A DNA stretch of 64,000 nucleotides, from the NCBI GenBank assembly GCA_902786015.1, contig CADAAU010000008.1:62001-126000 (forward strand), read 5' to 3'. Source of the stretch: an uncultured Coriobacteriaceae bacterium. Lineage in GTDB: Bacteria > Actinomycetota > Coriobacteriia > Coriobacteriales > Atopobiaceae. A model generated the notes under the pieces. It was not told the DNA's origin. It did not search any database and saw only the letters and a list, made by a program, of their open reading frames with translations. The position numbers were made by a program, and so were the translations under genes. Below, one piece after another: positions 17,915 through 27,564 of the stretch; positions within the stretch are counted from its first letter, which is position 1, and each line of letters starts with the position of its first letter.

Positions 17915-20605
17915 CTATCCCTGCAAGAAGTCTGCCAGTTGCTCCTTTATTCGCTCGATCGATCGATCCAGATCCGCCTTCTGCTCCCGTTTCTTTGCGA
18001 TGACCTCCGCAGATGCCTTCGCAACAAAACCGGGATTTGCAAGCGTGCGGACGACGCCAGCAAGTTGCTTTTCGGCCTTGAGCATCTCGTTCTTTAGGCG
18101 CTTTGCCTCTGCAGCGAGGTCAACGAGGCCTCCCACCACCACAAAGATCTGCAAGTCGCCGTCAACGACGGAGATGGATGCCTCTGGCTTTTGTGCAGCA
18201 GTGCTGACCGAAAGATCGCTTACGCGCCCCACGTTCCTCACGAAGTCAATCTGTCGTTGCAATGCGGCAACATCCTCCCCTTCTCCGCTCACGCTCACCG
18301 AGAGCTCGACTTTGGGAGAGAGGCGATAGCGAGCACGCGTGGAGCGCACGGCAGAGATAACGCGTCGCGCAAGCTCGAACTCGCGCTCGGCCTCGTCGTT
18401 TACGAATTGTGCAAGCTCAGAGGGATCGGGCCATGCAGCGACCATGAGGAACTTCGCATCATGCGAATCGAGCCCACTGGCTGGCAACGCATCCCACACT
18501 CGCTCTGTAACGAACGGCATGACGGGATGGAGCAATCTCATGCTTACGTCAAGCACGTACACGAGGTTACGCTGCACCTGTAGGCGTTCCTCATCGCTGC
18601 CTCCAAGCAAGCGACCCTTGCACAGCTCGATGTACCAATCGCACACCTCGTTCCAGAAAAACGACTGTATGCCGCGCGCATAGTCACCAAAAGCGTATGC
18701 ATCGAGCTGCTCGGTCGCCGTAGCACAAACACGTGCAAGTCGCGAGAGCATCCATTGGTCCTCAGGAGTTTCTGCTACGGGCGCTCCTGGCTCATATCCC
18801 TCCAAGTTCATCTGTACGAACCTACTCGCGTTCCAGATCTTCGTCACGAAGGAACGGGCTTGCTCAGTACGCGGTGAGTCAATGAGCTCGTGGGTCTTCT
18901 TGTCGATGTTTGCGTCGAACTTGACGTCCTGATTGCCAGTAACAAGCGTGAGCAGTCCATACCTCATGGCGTCCGCACCATACTTGGCCATAAGGTCCAT
19001 CGGATCGACTCCGTTGCCCTTGGACTTGCTCATGCGGCTGCCATCCTTGGCAAGGATCGTGGCATAGATATAAACGTCGTGGAATGGCACCTCATCACAG
19101 AAGTACAGCGAGCTCATGATCATGCGAGCTACCCAAAGAGCGATGATATCGCGTGCAGTGACCAACACCTTGGTCGGGTGGTGTCCTTCCATCTGTTCGG
19201 GATGATCGGGCCAGCCCTGCGTAGCAAAGGTCCACAGCTGGGACGAGAACCACGTGTCGAGGACGTCCTCGTCCTGGTGGACTTTGGCCCCGCAATGCGG
19301 ACATACGTCCACGTCCTCCATGAGGGCATCTTCCCAGCCGCACTCGTCACAGGTAAACACTGGTATACGGTGTCCCCACCAAAGCTGACGGCTTATGCAC
19401 CAGTCCTTGAGGTTGTCCATCCATGTGAGATACGTCTGTGTCCAGCGCTCAGGGTGGAACTGCACCTCACCAGACGTAACGACCTCAGTCGCACGCTCCT
19501 TGAGCTTGTCGACTGCGACGAACCATTGCTCGCTCAGCCACGGCTCGAGGGTCGAGTCACAGCGATAGCAGTGCATGACGGAATGCTCGTGCTCGTCGAT
19601 ATCGCCCAATAGGTCATGCTCTTCAAACCATTTGACGACGGCTACGCGGCATTCGTCGCGGTTCATTCCCGTAAACTCACCATAGCCATCCACAACGATA
19701 GCGTGCTCGTCAAATATGTTGATCTGCTCCAGATCATGGGCCTGTCCCATGGCATAGTCATTAGGATCGTGAGCAGGAGTCACCTTTACGAAGCCCGTTC
19801 CAAAGCCCGCATCAACGTGCCAATCGCTAAAAATGGGAATCTCGCGATCGACGATAGGCAGCATTACGGTCTTGCCAACGAACTTTGCCTTTTCCGGGTC
19901 CTCCGGAGAGACGGCAATGCCCGTGTCACCCAACATGGTCTCGGGACGCGTGGTAGCAACCTCTATGTATTCGACTCCATCAACCGGCTCGGTAAGCGGA
20001 TAGCGCAGATGCCAGAGATGACCTTTCTCGTTCTGGTATTCCGCCTCGTCATCCGAAATCGCGGTCGTACAACTGGGGCACCAGTTTACGATACGCTTTC
20101 CGCGATAAACAAGTCCGTCATGATACCAGTCGCAAAAGACCTTGCGCACTGCTTTGGCATAATCGTCACTCATCGTGAACTTCTCGTCATCGAAGTCTAT
20201 AGAGCAGCCCATGCGCTTGATCTGCTCGACTATGATGCCACCGTATTCACGACGCCAATCCTGGCACGCCTCGAGGAACTTCTCTCGTCCAATCTCAAGA
20301 CGCGAGATTCCTTCACTCTTGAGCTTCTTGTCGACCTTCGTCTGGGTCGCTATGCCTGCATGGTCGGTTCCAAGAATCCATCGCGTTGACTTACCGCGCA
20401 TGCGGCTGAAGCGAATATATGTATCCTGAATAGTATCGTCCATGGCGTGGCCCATGTGCAGCACACCCGTTACATTTGGCGGAGGAATCACGACCGTGCA
20501 GTCTTCCTTACCCTCGCTGCGCTGGTAGCATCCAGCCTCCATCCACCGCTCGACGAGCTCGGGCTCGCTCGCCTGCGGGTCGTACGTCTTAGGCATCTCT
20601 TCCAC
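17915..20605 (-). CDS. valS: Valyl-tRNA synthetase
   Basis: A class I aminoacyl-tRNA synthetase of 896 aa, a normal length for ValRS. The HIGH motif reads HMGH in IPPPNVTGVLHMGHAMDD (about residues 40-57), and the KMSKS motif reads SRMSKSKGNG (about 530). The editing domain lies between them, containing ATTRPETMLGDT. The last 70 residues form the ValRS-specific coiled coil. The GTG at 20605 is preceded by GAGGGCGG; an ATG three codons later is possible. I see no T-box leader in the 150 bp upstream. Confidence 0.95.
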   Translation of the reverse strand: MEEMPKTYDPQASEPELVERWMEAGCYQRSEGKEDCTVVIPPPNVTGVLHMGHAMDDTIQDTYIRFSRMRGKSTRWILGTDHAGIATQTKVDKKLKSEGISRLEIGREKFLEACQDWRREYGGIIVEQIKRMGCSIDFDDEKFTMSDDYAKAVRKVFCDWYHDGLVYRGKRIVNWCPSCTTAISDDEAEYQNEKGHLWHLRYPLTEPVDGVEYIEVATTRPETMLGDTGIAVSPEDPEKAKFVGKTVMLPIVDREIPIFSDWHVDAGFGTGFVKVTPAHDPNDYAMGQAHDLEQINIFDEHAIVVDGYGEFTGMNRDECRVAVVKWFEEHDLLGDIDEHEHSVMHCYRCDSTLEPWLSEQWFVAVDKLKERATEVVTSGEVQFHPERWTQTYLTWMDNLKDWCISRQLWWGHRIPVFTCDECGWEDALMEDVDVCPHCGAKVHQDEDVLDTWFSSQLWTFATQGWPDHPEQMEGHHPTKVLVTARDIIALWVARMIMSSLYFCDEVPFHDVYIYATILAKDGSRMSKSKGNGVDPMDLMAKYGADAMRYGLLTLVTGNQDVKFDANIDKKTHELIDSPRTEQARSFVTKIWNASRFVQMNLEGYEPGAPVAETPEDQWMLSRLARVCATATEQLDAYAFGDYARGIQSFFWNEVCDWYIELCKGRLLGGSDEERLQVQRNLVYVLDVSMRLLHPVMPFVTERVWDALPASGLDSHDAKFLMVAAWPDPSELAQFVNDEAEREFELARRVISAVRSTRARYRLSPKVELSVSVSGEGEDVAALQRQIDFVRNVGRVSDLSVSTAAQKPEASISVVDGDLQIFVVVGGLVDLAAEAKRLKNEMLKAEKQLAGVVRTLANPGFVAKASAEVIAKKREQKADLDRSIERIKEQLADFLQG

Positions 20606-20762
20606 GTTCGTCCGCCCTCTCTAGTGACAACAATTCGCTTAGCATAGCACAAGTACGGCGTACTACCTCATATTGCCCCTATACAGGGTGAAGATCGTGA
20701 GGGTCAACGAGAGAATCGAGTTTGAGGCGGAGTGAGGCTTGCACAGTCGCGTTGCCACACTG

Positions 20763-21200
20763 TTAGTTCTTGGATGATACTCCGCTCCAAATGAAATATA
20801 CGATCCACGCAATTGCGATCACGCCATACCGAATGGCGGGATTCAAGTCTTTCTTCCTCAACATGAGGATTGTGAAGGGAACAGGGAAAATGAAGATCCA
20901 GCCCAGAACCCACAGCCACGTCTTCCTCTTCGCCGGGGCCGGTTGCCCTTGAGGGGTGGAAGGCCTTGGCGAGACGGACGCAGATTGCCGCGCGGCCTCC
21001 GCCATCGCTCTTTGCCTTCCTTTCTCGAATTGGTAACCCGCTTCTTCTGCGTTACTGTACTCAATCTTGTGTTCGAAACGCCGAACTTCGTCGTCAATAT
21101 GTATCTGTGCGCCGCAATACGAGCAAAACACTTGGATGCGTTCGGGATCGACCTGTAACCTTGCTCCGCAAGAGGGGCAATTCAGCGCTGTGAGTTTCAT
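20763..21200 (-). CDS. Zinc-ribbon membrane protein
   Basis: A 145-aa protein. A zinc ribbon opens it (CPSCGARLQVDPERIQVFCSYCGAQIHID; two CxxC pairs near residues 8-11 and 24-27). It continues with a charged helix, a Pro/Ala-rich linker (SVSPRPSTPQGQPAPAKRK), and two C-terminal hydrophobic segments (WLWVLGWIFIFPVPFTILML and IAIAWIVYFIW). The start at 21200 places the ribbon at the N-terminus as usual; the longer frame is a read-through of non-conserved sequence. Function unknown. Similar zinc-ribbon/transmembrane proteins are common in anaerobic Gram-positives, but I cannot assign a role. Confidence 0.75.
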   Translation of the reverse strand: MKLTALNCPSCGARLQVDPERIQVFCSYCGAQIHIDDEVRRFEHKIEYSNAEEAGYQFEKGRQRAMAEAARQSASVSPRPSTPQGQPAPAKRKTWLWVLGWIFIFPVPFTILMLRKKDLNPAIRYGVIAIAWIVYFIWSGVSSKN

Positions 21201-21373
21201 CTTTTCGAAATCCTTCGCTTGCGCCAGCAACAGTTCGAGTCGGTGCTTTCGGGTGTAGCTGAACTTCACTAGGATAGCAGATACATCAGATGATTTGCCC
21301 GGATGTGCTATGAATAGTAGCAATAGATAGTTTTTCGGGTTCTCGTCGAATCCAAGACGATTGCGTAATCTGG

Positions 21374-21556
21374 CTAAACGACACCAACCATGTGCGCGTA
21401 CAGCAGTGCTACGGCATGCAGAACGATGAAGCATGGAAGGCCCCAGACGAAATACCACTTCCTAGTCTTATGACGTACTGCATACATGGCGAGAAGACCA
21501 CCTAAAGAGCCACCGATGATGCTGAGGCCTCTGAGCCGCACGGAAGGAAAAATCAT
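21374..21556 (-). pseudogene. DUF1294 membrane protein remnant, 5'-truncated
   Basis: The last 60 codons match the C-terminal part of DUF1294 proteins: LSIIGGSLGGLLAMYAVRHK and TRKWYFVWGLP, then a hydrophobic helix. Full-length DUF1294 proteins begin with a segment holding a conserved DK...A......RIPE stretch before the GGSLG helix. Here that part is missing, and the frame upstream (to 21745) is instead made of the inverted-repeat cluster. I therefore read it as a remnant. A short functional protein starting at 21556 cannot be excluded. Confidence 0.6.
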
Positions 21557-21570
21557 CGCAGACGGGCCCT

Positions 21571-21876
21571 TCGAGCTGGAATGGCGTTTGATGTGGCATC
21601 GTGAGCTGGAATCGCTTTTCCTGTGACAGAGAAACCCACACCAAATGCCATCCCAGCCCAAACGAGCCCATTCTGAGCTGGCTTTTACTTTTGTGTGACG
21701 CGATTCGCTGAGAATGACTTTCGTGAGGGTCCATACGCCACACAAAAGTCAATCTCAGCACACAGCACGCTTCTTGAGCTGGGTTTTCCTTTCGTGAGGC
21801 TCTTCGAGCCAAGCCAAACTACGTCTCAGCTCAGACGGGCAAGTCTTCAGCTGAGCTTGCGTTTCGTGTGGGTCTC
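21571..21876. repeat. Cluster of about nine interleaved 27-bp repeats in both orientations (REP/BIME-like)
   Basis: Diverged copies of a unit resembling tgagctggnatngctttcgtgtg occur on the plus strand at about 21571, 21601, 21671, 21707, 21773 and 21849. Reverse-complement copies lie at about 21632-21660, 21735-21762 and 21806-21834. Forward and reverse copies alternate, so neighbouring units can pair into hairpins. No ORF explains the pattern. The cluster sits exactly between two gene fragments (DUF1294 and a GNAT), both truncated on the side facing it. Confidence 0.65.
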
Positions 21877-22113
21877 AATCTGCTGAGCGACTACTACAGT
21901 CAAGGTATTGGCGGAGGGATTTATGAATGCCGTCTCCCAGAATATGCCAGTCTGCGAAAAGTTCGTCATCTAGGTCCTCAAGGGAAACGATCGACCATCC
22001 GCTTCTATGCACGCTTCGGTTTCCGCTTCGACGGCGAAGCCCAGACGCTTGACTTCGGTGGAGAGAAGACAGAGCTCAGGATGGTGCTTAACAGGCACCC
22101 CAAGGTCGAATAA
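21868..22113 (+). pseudogene. GNAT acetyltransferase fragment with frameshifts
   Basis: The C-terminal end reads RFYARFGFRFDGE followed by GGEKTELRMVLN, the classic end of a GNAT N-acetyltransferase. Upstream, the acetyl-CoA loop (QGIG) is in the same frame. The intervening helix is only sensible in another frame (GFMNAVSQNMPVCEKFVI, then a TAG, then VLKGNDR), so at least two frameshifts and one stop have accumulated. Everything before the QGIG loop is missing. It is a decayed remnant adjoining the repeat cluster. Confidence 0.6.
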
Positions 22114-22130
22114 CTTCAGACACCGATTAA

Positions 22131-22176
22131 GGTGGGTATCCCCTTCGCATGACACCAAGCGAAGGGGATACCCACC
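22131..22176. repeat. 18-bp-arm inverted repeat with GGGTATCCCC motif
   Basis: Perfect arms ggtgggtatccccttcgc (22131-22148) and gcgaaggggatacccacc (22159-22176) around a 10-nt loop. It lies 65 bp downstream of the coiled-coil gene (minus strand) and could act as its transcription end, although there is no T-run on that strand. The core resembles palindromic motifs at 27571-27586 and 57630-57691. Confidence 0.75.
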
Positions 22177-22240
22177 AAAATTGAATCCCGCATGATATGT
22201 CTGAGTCGCCATGCCCGGAGCATCAACTGTGAGTTTCGTC

Positions 22241-23848
22241 CTAGCGAGCGCGCTCGTCTATTTCGGCCATAATGACCGACACTTCCGCTTCGGTTAAATC
22301 GGCATTGGCAACGTCCAGATCGCGCTGCGCCCTGCTGAGCTCCTCGTCTGCACGCCTGAACGCAGCTGCCAGCGCTACCGCACGCTCTTCTGACGCCTGC
22401 AGCTCTTTGCGACCGGCTTCGATTCGCTCTTCTGCTTCCTCGATGAACGTACGAGCTGACTTGAGGGTTCTCGACGTCTCCGCCGCTTGAGTATAGGCAA
22501 GGTCAACGGCAATGGCCGCCTCGTCTTCCTGAACCTTATATCCATCGAGCTCTTTCCGCGCCTCTTCAATGGCAGATACAGCTTCGCTCAGGGCATGACG
22601 GCGCTTATCGAGCTCACTGGATGCATCCAGACTCGCCTGCCCGCTTTTGACGGTCGCGTCCTGTACTTCCTTGAGTCCCTTCTGGGCAGATTCGTTCTCC
22701 TCAACCGCTTCTTCTACCAGACGTTCCACGTCTTTGAGTTCCTGCTCGAGGGCCTCGAGCTCGGCACGACAACGAACCACCTCTTCATTTGATTCGCGGC
22801 GGGATTCGGATGCGGCGGCAGCGGCCTCACGGGCCTCTCGCAGCTCGCGTTCCGCACGCGCACGGTCCGCGTTCGCATCATCCACTGCAACAGCCGCGGC
22901 ATCACACGCAATGCGCACGCGAATGGCTTCTACGTCGGCATCGGCCAACGTCGTGAGGGCCTGCGCATTCACGGTCATCGCCGCTTTGCGAACCTCGCCC
23001 GCCGACGTGTATTCCGAAATAGCCTTTCGCTCTGCTGCATTGTCCTCATCGGTTCCCATGTTATTGTCGCGTGCCTTGTCTACCCGTGCCTCTGCACGAT
23101 CAGACGCAGCGATGGCTATGCGCAGGTTTTCTTGTGCGGTGTCGTAAGCCTTCTTTGCCTCGGCGGCATCCTTCTCGGCCTCCGCAAGACGCTCTCGTTC
23201 TTCTGCAAGTTGATGCGCGGCCACCCGGGCCTGTTCCACGCGCTTGTCTAACCTTTGTGCACACTGCCGCACGCGTTGCGCAAGCGGGTCTTCGTTGTCG
23301 GGAAGTGCATCCTCAGCCGCTAGCGCTTCTTCGAGCCGTTCCTTGCCATCCTCTACAGCCTTTTGGGCATCTTCAAGTTTGCCATGGGCAGCATCGAGCG
23401 CTTTTTGTGCCTCCGTTGCCCGTTGGACCTTTTTGTCCAGATCATTCCGCGAAGACGTTTCCCTTACGCCAGCATCTTCCACTTGGCTTTGCGCCTCGTC
23501 AAGCGCTCGCTCGGCATTGTCACGCTCTTTCTCGAGCTCCTCTATTTGGGCCTCAATACGCTCACGGGACAGCCGTGCTTCGCGCAGCTCTTCCTGCGCA
23601 GTCTGCAACGCGAGTTGTGCGCGCTTGTCGGCAGCTTCGCTCGGCATGATATCCTCACGCGTAACACGAAGCTTGGAAAGCAGGTTGTCGAGGGTTTCGC
23701 GCGTCAAATGACGCGTCTTGTCCGCCTCCTCGAGTTGCGCTCGAGCCTCACGTAAAGCCGCTTGAGCCTCAGCGCGTGCCGCAGTCTTTTCTGCTACATA
23801 TGCTCGCGCCGCATCTTCGTTGCGACGCGCTTCTTCTACCGTTAGCAC
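22241..23848 (-). CDS. Long coiled-coil protein, function unknown
   Basis: About 535 residues, nearly all Ala, Glu, Arg, Lys, Asp and Gln in heptad-like order, with no hydrophobic membrane segment or signal peptide. It begins VEEARRNEDAARAYVAEKTA and ends SVIMAEIDERAR. The start is uncertain. GTG at 23848 has GGGGGC six bases upstream and is preferred; the frame can be extended to GTG at 23872 without a ribosome-binding site. A single continuous coiled coil is predicted by eye. Structural, chromosome-organising or cell-shape roles are all possible, but nothing in the neighbourhood (gene remnants on one side, clpX on the other) points to one. Confidence 0.75.
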   Translation of the reverse strand: MLTVEEARRNEDAARAYVAEKTAARAEAQAALREARAQLEEADKTRHLTRETLDNLLSKLRVTREDIMPSEAADKRAQLALQTAQEELREARLSRERIEAQIEELEKERDNAERALDEAQSQVEDAGVRETSSRNDLDKKVQRATEAQKALDAAHGKLEDAQKAVEDGKERLEEALAAEDALPDNEDPLAQRVRQCAQRLDKRVEQARVAAHQLAEERERLAEAEKDAAEAKKAYDTAQENLRIAIAASDRAEARVDKARDNNMGTDEDNAAERKAISEYTSAGEVRKAAMTVNAQALTTLADADVEAIRVRIACDAAAVAVDDANADRARAERELREAREAAAAASESRRESNEEVVRCRAELEALEQELKDVERLVEEAVEENESAQKGLKEVQDATVKSGQASLDASSELDKRRHALSEAVSAIEEARKELDGYKVQEDEAAIAVDLAYTQAAETSRTLKSARTFIEEAEERIEAGRKELQASEERAVALAAAFRRADEELSRAQRDLDVANADLTEAEVSVIMAEIDERAR

Positions 23849-23908
23849 AATGATGCCCCCAACCAGCCGCACTCAACAGTAACCCAAGACTACATCATTT
23901 CGTAGTGT

Positions 23909-23937
23909 AACCTAGACGATAATGCATCGTCTAGGTT
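23909..23937. terminator. Hairpin downstream of clpX
   Basis: A perfect 11-bp stem (aacctagacga / tcgtctaggtt) with a 7-nt loop, 22 bp beyond the clpX stop and in front of the coiled-coil gene. It lacks a clear T-run, so the terminator call is tentative. Confidence 0.55.
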
Positions 23938-23958
23938 CACTTCGCTCAAGCGACAGAG

Positions 23959-25227
23959 CTAAGCTCTGCGCAGCGTGGATCCACGCATGACACGAGGCGC
24001 CGATACACCACGAGCGGCATCTTTCGTCACGATTACCTTCGTTATGTTTAGGTCACTCGGCAAATCAAACATGACATCTTGCAGTATGCCCTCGCAGATG
24101 GACCGCAAACCTCGCGCGCCCGTCTCTCGCTCTATTGCCTGGCGCGCTATCTCACGAAGAGCGTCGTCCTCAAACTCCAGCTCCACACCCTCAATCTGGA
24201 ACATCCTCTTGTACTGCTTAATAATGGCATTTCGAGGCTGCGTCAGAATCTCCACGAGGTCATCCTCGGTCAATTCTTGTGTGTTGGTTATAACCGGGAT
24301 GCGGCCAACGAACTCGGGTATCATGCCGAACTTCTGCAAATCCTGCGGCATGACGGCAGCCATCAGCTCGTCTTGGGCATCTTCGATGTTTTTGCCAAGT
24401 TCTCCCGAGAAACCAATGCCGCGTCTTCCGATGCGATCGGCCACAATCTTGTCGAGTCCCACAAAAGCGCCCGCACAGATAAACAGGATGTTGTTTGTGT
24501 TTATGTGGATGAGCTCCTGTTGTGGATGCTTTCGCCCGCCCTGCGGTGGAACGCTTGCATCCGTGCCTTCCAGAATCTTGAGCAGCGCCTGCTGAACGCC
24601 CTCGCCACTTACGTCACGCGTAATAGACAGGTTCTCTGCCTTGCGAGCTATCTTGTCGATTTCGTCAACGTATACGATGCCCACCTCAGCACGTTCGACA
24701 TCGCCATCGGCGGCGTTGATGAGCTTGAGGAGGATATTTTCGGCATCCTCGCCAACATATCCAGCCTCAGTCAACGTCGTCGCATCGGCAATGGCAAACG
24801 GCACCTCAAGAAACCTCGCGAGCGTCTGGGCCAACAGCGTTTTTCCCGTACCTGTAGGACCAAGCAACAAAATATTGCTCTTGGCGAGCTCGACCCTCTC
24901 GTCGTCGGTGACTACGTCATCGCCCGACAAAATCCTTCTGTAATGATTGTAGACCGCCACGCTCATGGTACGCTTTGCCTTCTCTTGGCCCATGACGTAC
25001 TGGGAAAGCTCGTCGTAGATCTCGTGTGGAGTCGGCAACATTTCGATGGGCAGGTCCGCCATGTGGGATGCTGCGGGTTCGCCGTTTGCGTCATCCGATA
25101 TAATCTCGGAACACGCACGTACGCACTCATCACAGATGTACGTTCCACCCGCTCCCTGCACGAGCTTGTTTACCTGATTTCGTGTCTTTCCGCAAAACGA
25201 GCAGCGCATCTCGTCATTGATGGACAT
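23959..25227 (-). CDS. clpX: ATP-dependent Clp protease ATP-binding subunit ClpX
   Basis: A 422-aa AAA+ unfoldase that feeds tagged proteins to ClpP. The N-terminal zinc-binding domain shows [11 protein letters not shown] and CDECV. Walker A is GPTGTGKT, Walker B is VYVDEIDKI, and the ClpP-docking loop reads [11 protein letters not shown] with the IGF tripeptide. The C-terminal lid follows. Length is normal. GGAGGAG precedes the ATG. It starts 3 bp after the clpP stop, in the conserved tig-clpP-clpX order. Confidence 0.97.
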   Translation of the reverse strand: MSINDEMRCSFCGKTRNQVNKLVQGAGGTYICDECVRACSEIISDDANGEPAASHMADLPIEMLPTPHEIYDELSQYVMGQEKAKRTMSVAVYNHYRRILSGDDVVTDDERVELAKSNILLLGPTGTGKTLLAQTLARFLEVPFAIADATTLTEAGYVGEDAENILLKLINAADGDVERAEVGIVYVDEIDKIARKAENLSITRDVSGEGVQQALLKILEGTDASVPPQGGRKHPQQELIHINTNNILFICAGAFVGLDKIVADRIGRRGIGFSGELGKNIEDAQDELMAAVMPQDLQKFGMIPEFVGRIPVITNTQELTEDDLVEILTQPRNAIIKQYKRMFQIEGVELEFEDDALREIARQAIERETGARGLRSICEGILQDVMFDLPSDLNITKVIVTKDAARGVSAPRVMRGSTLRRA

Positions 25228-25230
25228 CTA

Positions 25231-25851
25231 CTACTCCTCCGCGCCTTGGTCCGCACGAGAACGAATGACGCGATCGACCAGTCCATACTCAAGAGCCGCA
25301 TTCGCACGCAGGTAATTGTCGCGTTCCGTATCCACCTGGATCTTCTCGATAGGCTGACCGGTCGCATCGGAAAGAATCTGGTTTAGATGCTCACGGATGT
25401 ACTTGGTCTCGTCTGCAACGATTTGGATGTCGGTCTGCTGCCCCTGTACACCAGAGCTCGGCTGATGGATAAGAACCATCGAATTTGGTAGGGCAAGACG
25501 CTTTCCCTTGGCTCCGCATGCCAAAAGAACGGCTGCCATGGATGCTGCCATGCCCACGCAGATGGTAGAAACCTCCGGCTTTATGAAGTTCATGGTATCG
25601 AGAATTCCCAGTCCGGCATACACTTCTCCGCCAGGCGAATCGATGTAGAGAGATATATCCTTGTCGGGATCTTGGCTCTCCAAGTGCAAGAGCTGCGCTA
25701 TAACGAGGTTTGCGCTCTCGCGCGTGATGGGCTCTCCCAAAAACACGATTCGATCGTTAAGGAGCCTGGAATAGATGTCGTAGCTGCGCTCACCCCTCGG
25801 GGTCTGTTCTACGACATAGGGAATCAACGGTATGTTTGTTGGGTTGTTCAT
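25231..25851 (-). CDS. clpP: ATP-dependent Clp protease proteolytic subunit ClpP
   Basis: A 206-aa serine peptidase. The catalytic Ser lies in [12 protein letters not shown], the His in VLIHQPSSG, and the Asp in [22 protein letters not shown] is the family's glycine-rich handle. AAAGGGACGTG lies upstream of the ATG. It assembles into a double heptamer under ClpX. It is the only clpP in the window, although actinobacteria often carry two. Confidence 0.97.
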   Translation of the reverse strand: MNNPTNIPLIPYVVEQTPRGERSYDIYSRLLNDRIVFLGEPITRESANLVIAQLLHLESQDPDKDISLYIDSPGGEVYAGLGILDTMNFIKPEVSTICVGMAASMAAVLLACGAKGKRLALPNSMVLIHQPSSGVQGQQTDIQIVADETKYIREHLNQILSDATGQPIEKIQVDTERDNYLRANAALEYGLVDRVIRSRADQGAEE

Positions 25852-25946
25852 GTCTACACGTCCCTTTCAATACGAGCGGGGGGAACACACTCGCTCATAC
25901 GAAGCATGCTCCCCCTTGCAATTACATTACGATATTGCCGCGTGAG

Positions 25947-27290
25947 CTACTCCTCACTTGACTCCTCGTCTGCATTCTCGTTACTACGAGCAATTTCGTC
26001 CACGATGGTTACATCGGCGTTCTCGACAAGCCATTCCACAGCCTTCGTACGACGAATCGACTCTCGAACCGCAGGCATCCTGCCGTCGGCATAGAACTCA
26101 TCCATAGAGGCCTTTACGTCGGGGACACCGGCGCGCTCGAACTCACTGCGCACGTCTTCATCGGTGGCCTCAAGGCCCAGGTGCTCAACCAACGCGTCGA
26201 GAGCCAAGGACTGACGAGAACGCTCGTCTGCCTGCGCGCGCATGTCGGAGATGAAGTCCTCGGGATTCGCGCCACGTGCCTGCAGGTAGTTGTCGAGCGA
26301 CATACCCTGACTCTGGAGCGACGAGAGGAACTGGTTAGCAATCTCTTGGAACACGCGCTCGGAGTATACGGCTGGCACCTCATCAAGGGTAAGATGCTCT
26401 CCGATGGCCTCTACAACACGATCCTCCTTGAGCTGAGGAAGCTGGGTCTTCTTCTCTTCCTCAATCTCTTCCTTTACGGCGTCGCGAAGCTCAGCGATCG
26501 TGTCGAAGCCAAAGTCATCCTTGACGTTCTCCTCAGTGAGCTCAGGAGTAACGGCATGACGGATGGCATTGATCTTTACCTTGGCGGCGAACTCAATCTC
26601 GTGGGTCTCGTCGTCCTTCTCGTGCTCGAGAGTCCAGCGGACATCCTTCTCCTCATCCTTCTTCATTCCGATGAGCGCCTCGCGCCACTCCGGGTGAAGA
26701 CGCTCGTCGCTCAGGGAGAACATGCGGTTCTCGCCCTCGTACTCGCGAAGGTTGTTGATGCTCTCCACATCGGCCAGGATCATGTCGTCAGCCTCGGCGC
26801 CACGATCCTCCTCCACGTCCTCGAAGGTCGTACGATACGAAAGCAGCATGTCGATTTGACGATCAATCTCTGCCTCGGTAGCCTCCTCGGGCGGCATCTC
26901 GATGGACGGCGCATCGTAGGAGTCCAGCTCCACGTCGGGACGAACCGCAATCTTTGCGACGATGGTGTAGTCGCTCTTTTCCTTGGCAAGATCGGGATCC
27001 TCGCCGTAGTCAATCTTGTCGAGGGGGACCACGTCAAGCTGCTCGATCATGAGCGGCTCTGCCTTCGTAAGCAAAGTGTTGGTGGCATCGGCCAAAACCG
27101 CCTCGCGGCCCACAATACCGTCGATAACGGGACGGGGCGCACGACCACGACGGAAGCCTTGGAAGGCATACCTGCGCGCGATCTCGCGGTACGTCTGTGC
27201 TATGGTCGCATCCACGTCCTTCTTTGCGATGGTAAGCGTGGCGACTATCTGCCCGCTCTCGGGCTTCTCGGTGGTGACGGTGATGTTCAA
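25947..27290 (-). CDS. tig: Trigger factor (ribosome-associated chaperone / PPIase)
   Basis: A 447-aa chaperone. I set the start at a TTG (27290) because GGAGGAACG precedes it and the protein then begins LNITVTTEKPESG like other trigger factors; the longer frame has no ribosome-binding site. The N-terminal ribosome-binding signature is FQGFRRGRAPRPVID (about residues 40-55). A central FKBP-type domain (EEDRGAEADDMILADVES ...) and the helical C-terminal arms follow. It is first in tig-clpP-clpX. The 95-bp gap to clpP contains only a weak G-rich hairpin. Confidence 0.95.
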   Translation of the reverse strand: MNITVTTEKPESGQIVATLTIAKKDVDATIAQTYREIARRYAFQGFRRGRAPRPVIDGIVGREAVLADATNTLLTKAEPLMIEQLDVVPLDKIDYGEDPDLAKEKSDYTIVAKIAVRPDVELDSYDAPSIEMPPEEATEAEIDRQIDMLLSYRTTFEDVEEDRGAEADDMILADVESINNLREYEGENRMFSLSDERLHPEWREALIGMKKDEEKDVRWTLEHEKDDETHEIEFAAKVKINAIRHAVTPELTEENVKDDFGFDTIAELRDAVKEEIEEEKKTQLPQLKEDRVVEAIGEHLTLDEVPAVYSERVFQEIANQFLSSLQSQGMSLDNYLQARGANPEDFISDMRAQADERSRQSLALDALVEHLGLEATDEDVRSEFERAGVPDVKASMDEFYADGRMPAVRESIRRTKAVEWLVENADVTIVDEIARSNENADEESSEE

Positions 27291-27345
27291 CGTTCCTCCA
27301 GTGTCTCGTGCTCTAGCTAACGGGCTTTCACCCAAAAAAATGTGC

Positions 27346-27432
27346 TGGTGCGGGCGAAAGGACTCGAACCTTCACGGGGTCTCCCCCACTGGAACCTAAA
27401 TCCAGCGCGTCTGCCAGTTTCGCCACGCCCGC
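27346..27432 (-). tRNA. tRNA-Leu, anticodon TAG, CCA encoded
   Basis: On the minus strand the gene begins GCGGGCG and ends CGCCCGCACCA, an acceptor stem of 7 bp with discriminator A and encoded CCA. The anticodon arm CTGGA-TTTAGGT-TCCAG gives anticodon TAG (complement at 27396-27398). The long variable arm (GGGGGAGACCCC) identifies a class II tRNA, and GGTTCGAGTCC is the T-arm. Length 87 nt. It lies between tig and rlmKL. No integrase is adjacent, so it shows no sign of use as an attachment site. Confidence 0.96.
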
Positions 27433-27564
27433 GTGCACACAGCCAACCATAGTATCAGATGGCGGCAAACTTTTGAGATAATACCCTATTTCGACATGGT
27501 TTAATCCCACAAAATTGAGGATATTGAGGATGTTCCATAGGATGCACGTTCTGTTCACTCCTTG

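Noticed and set aside
20606..20762. T-box leader for valS
   Set aside because: No T-box sequence, specifier loop or antiterminator pairing could be recognised in the 150 bp upstream.
27346..27432. tRNA-Leu as the attachment site of an integrated element
   Set aside because: No integrase, no repeat of the tRNA 3' end elsewhere in the window, and only housekeeping genes on both sides.
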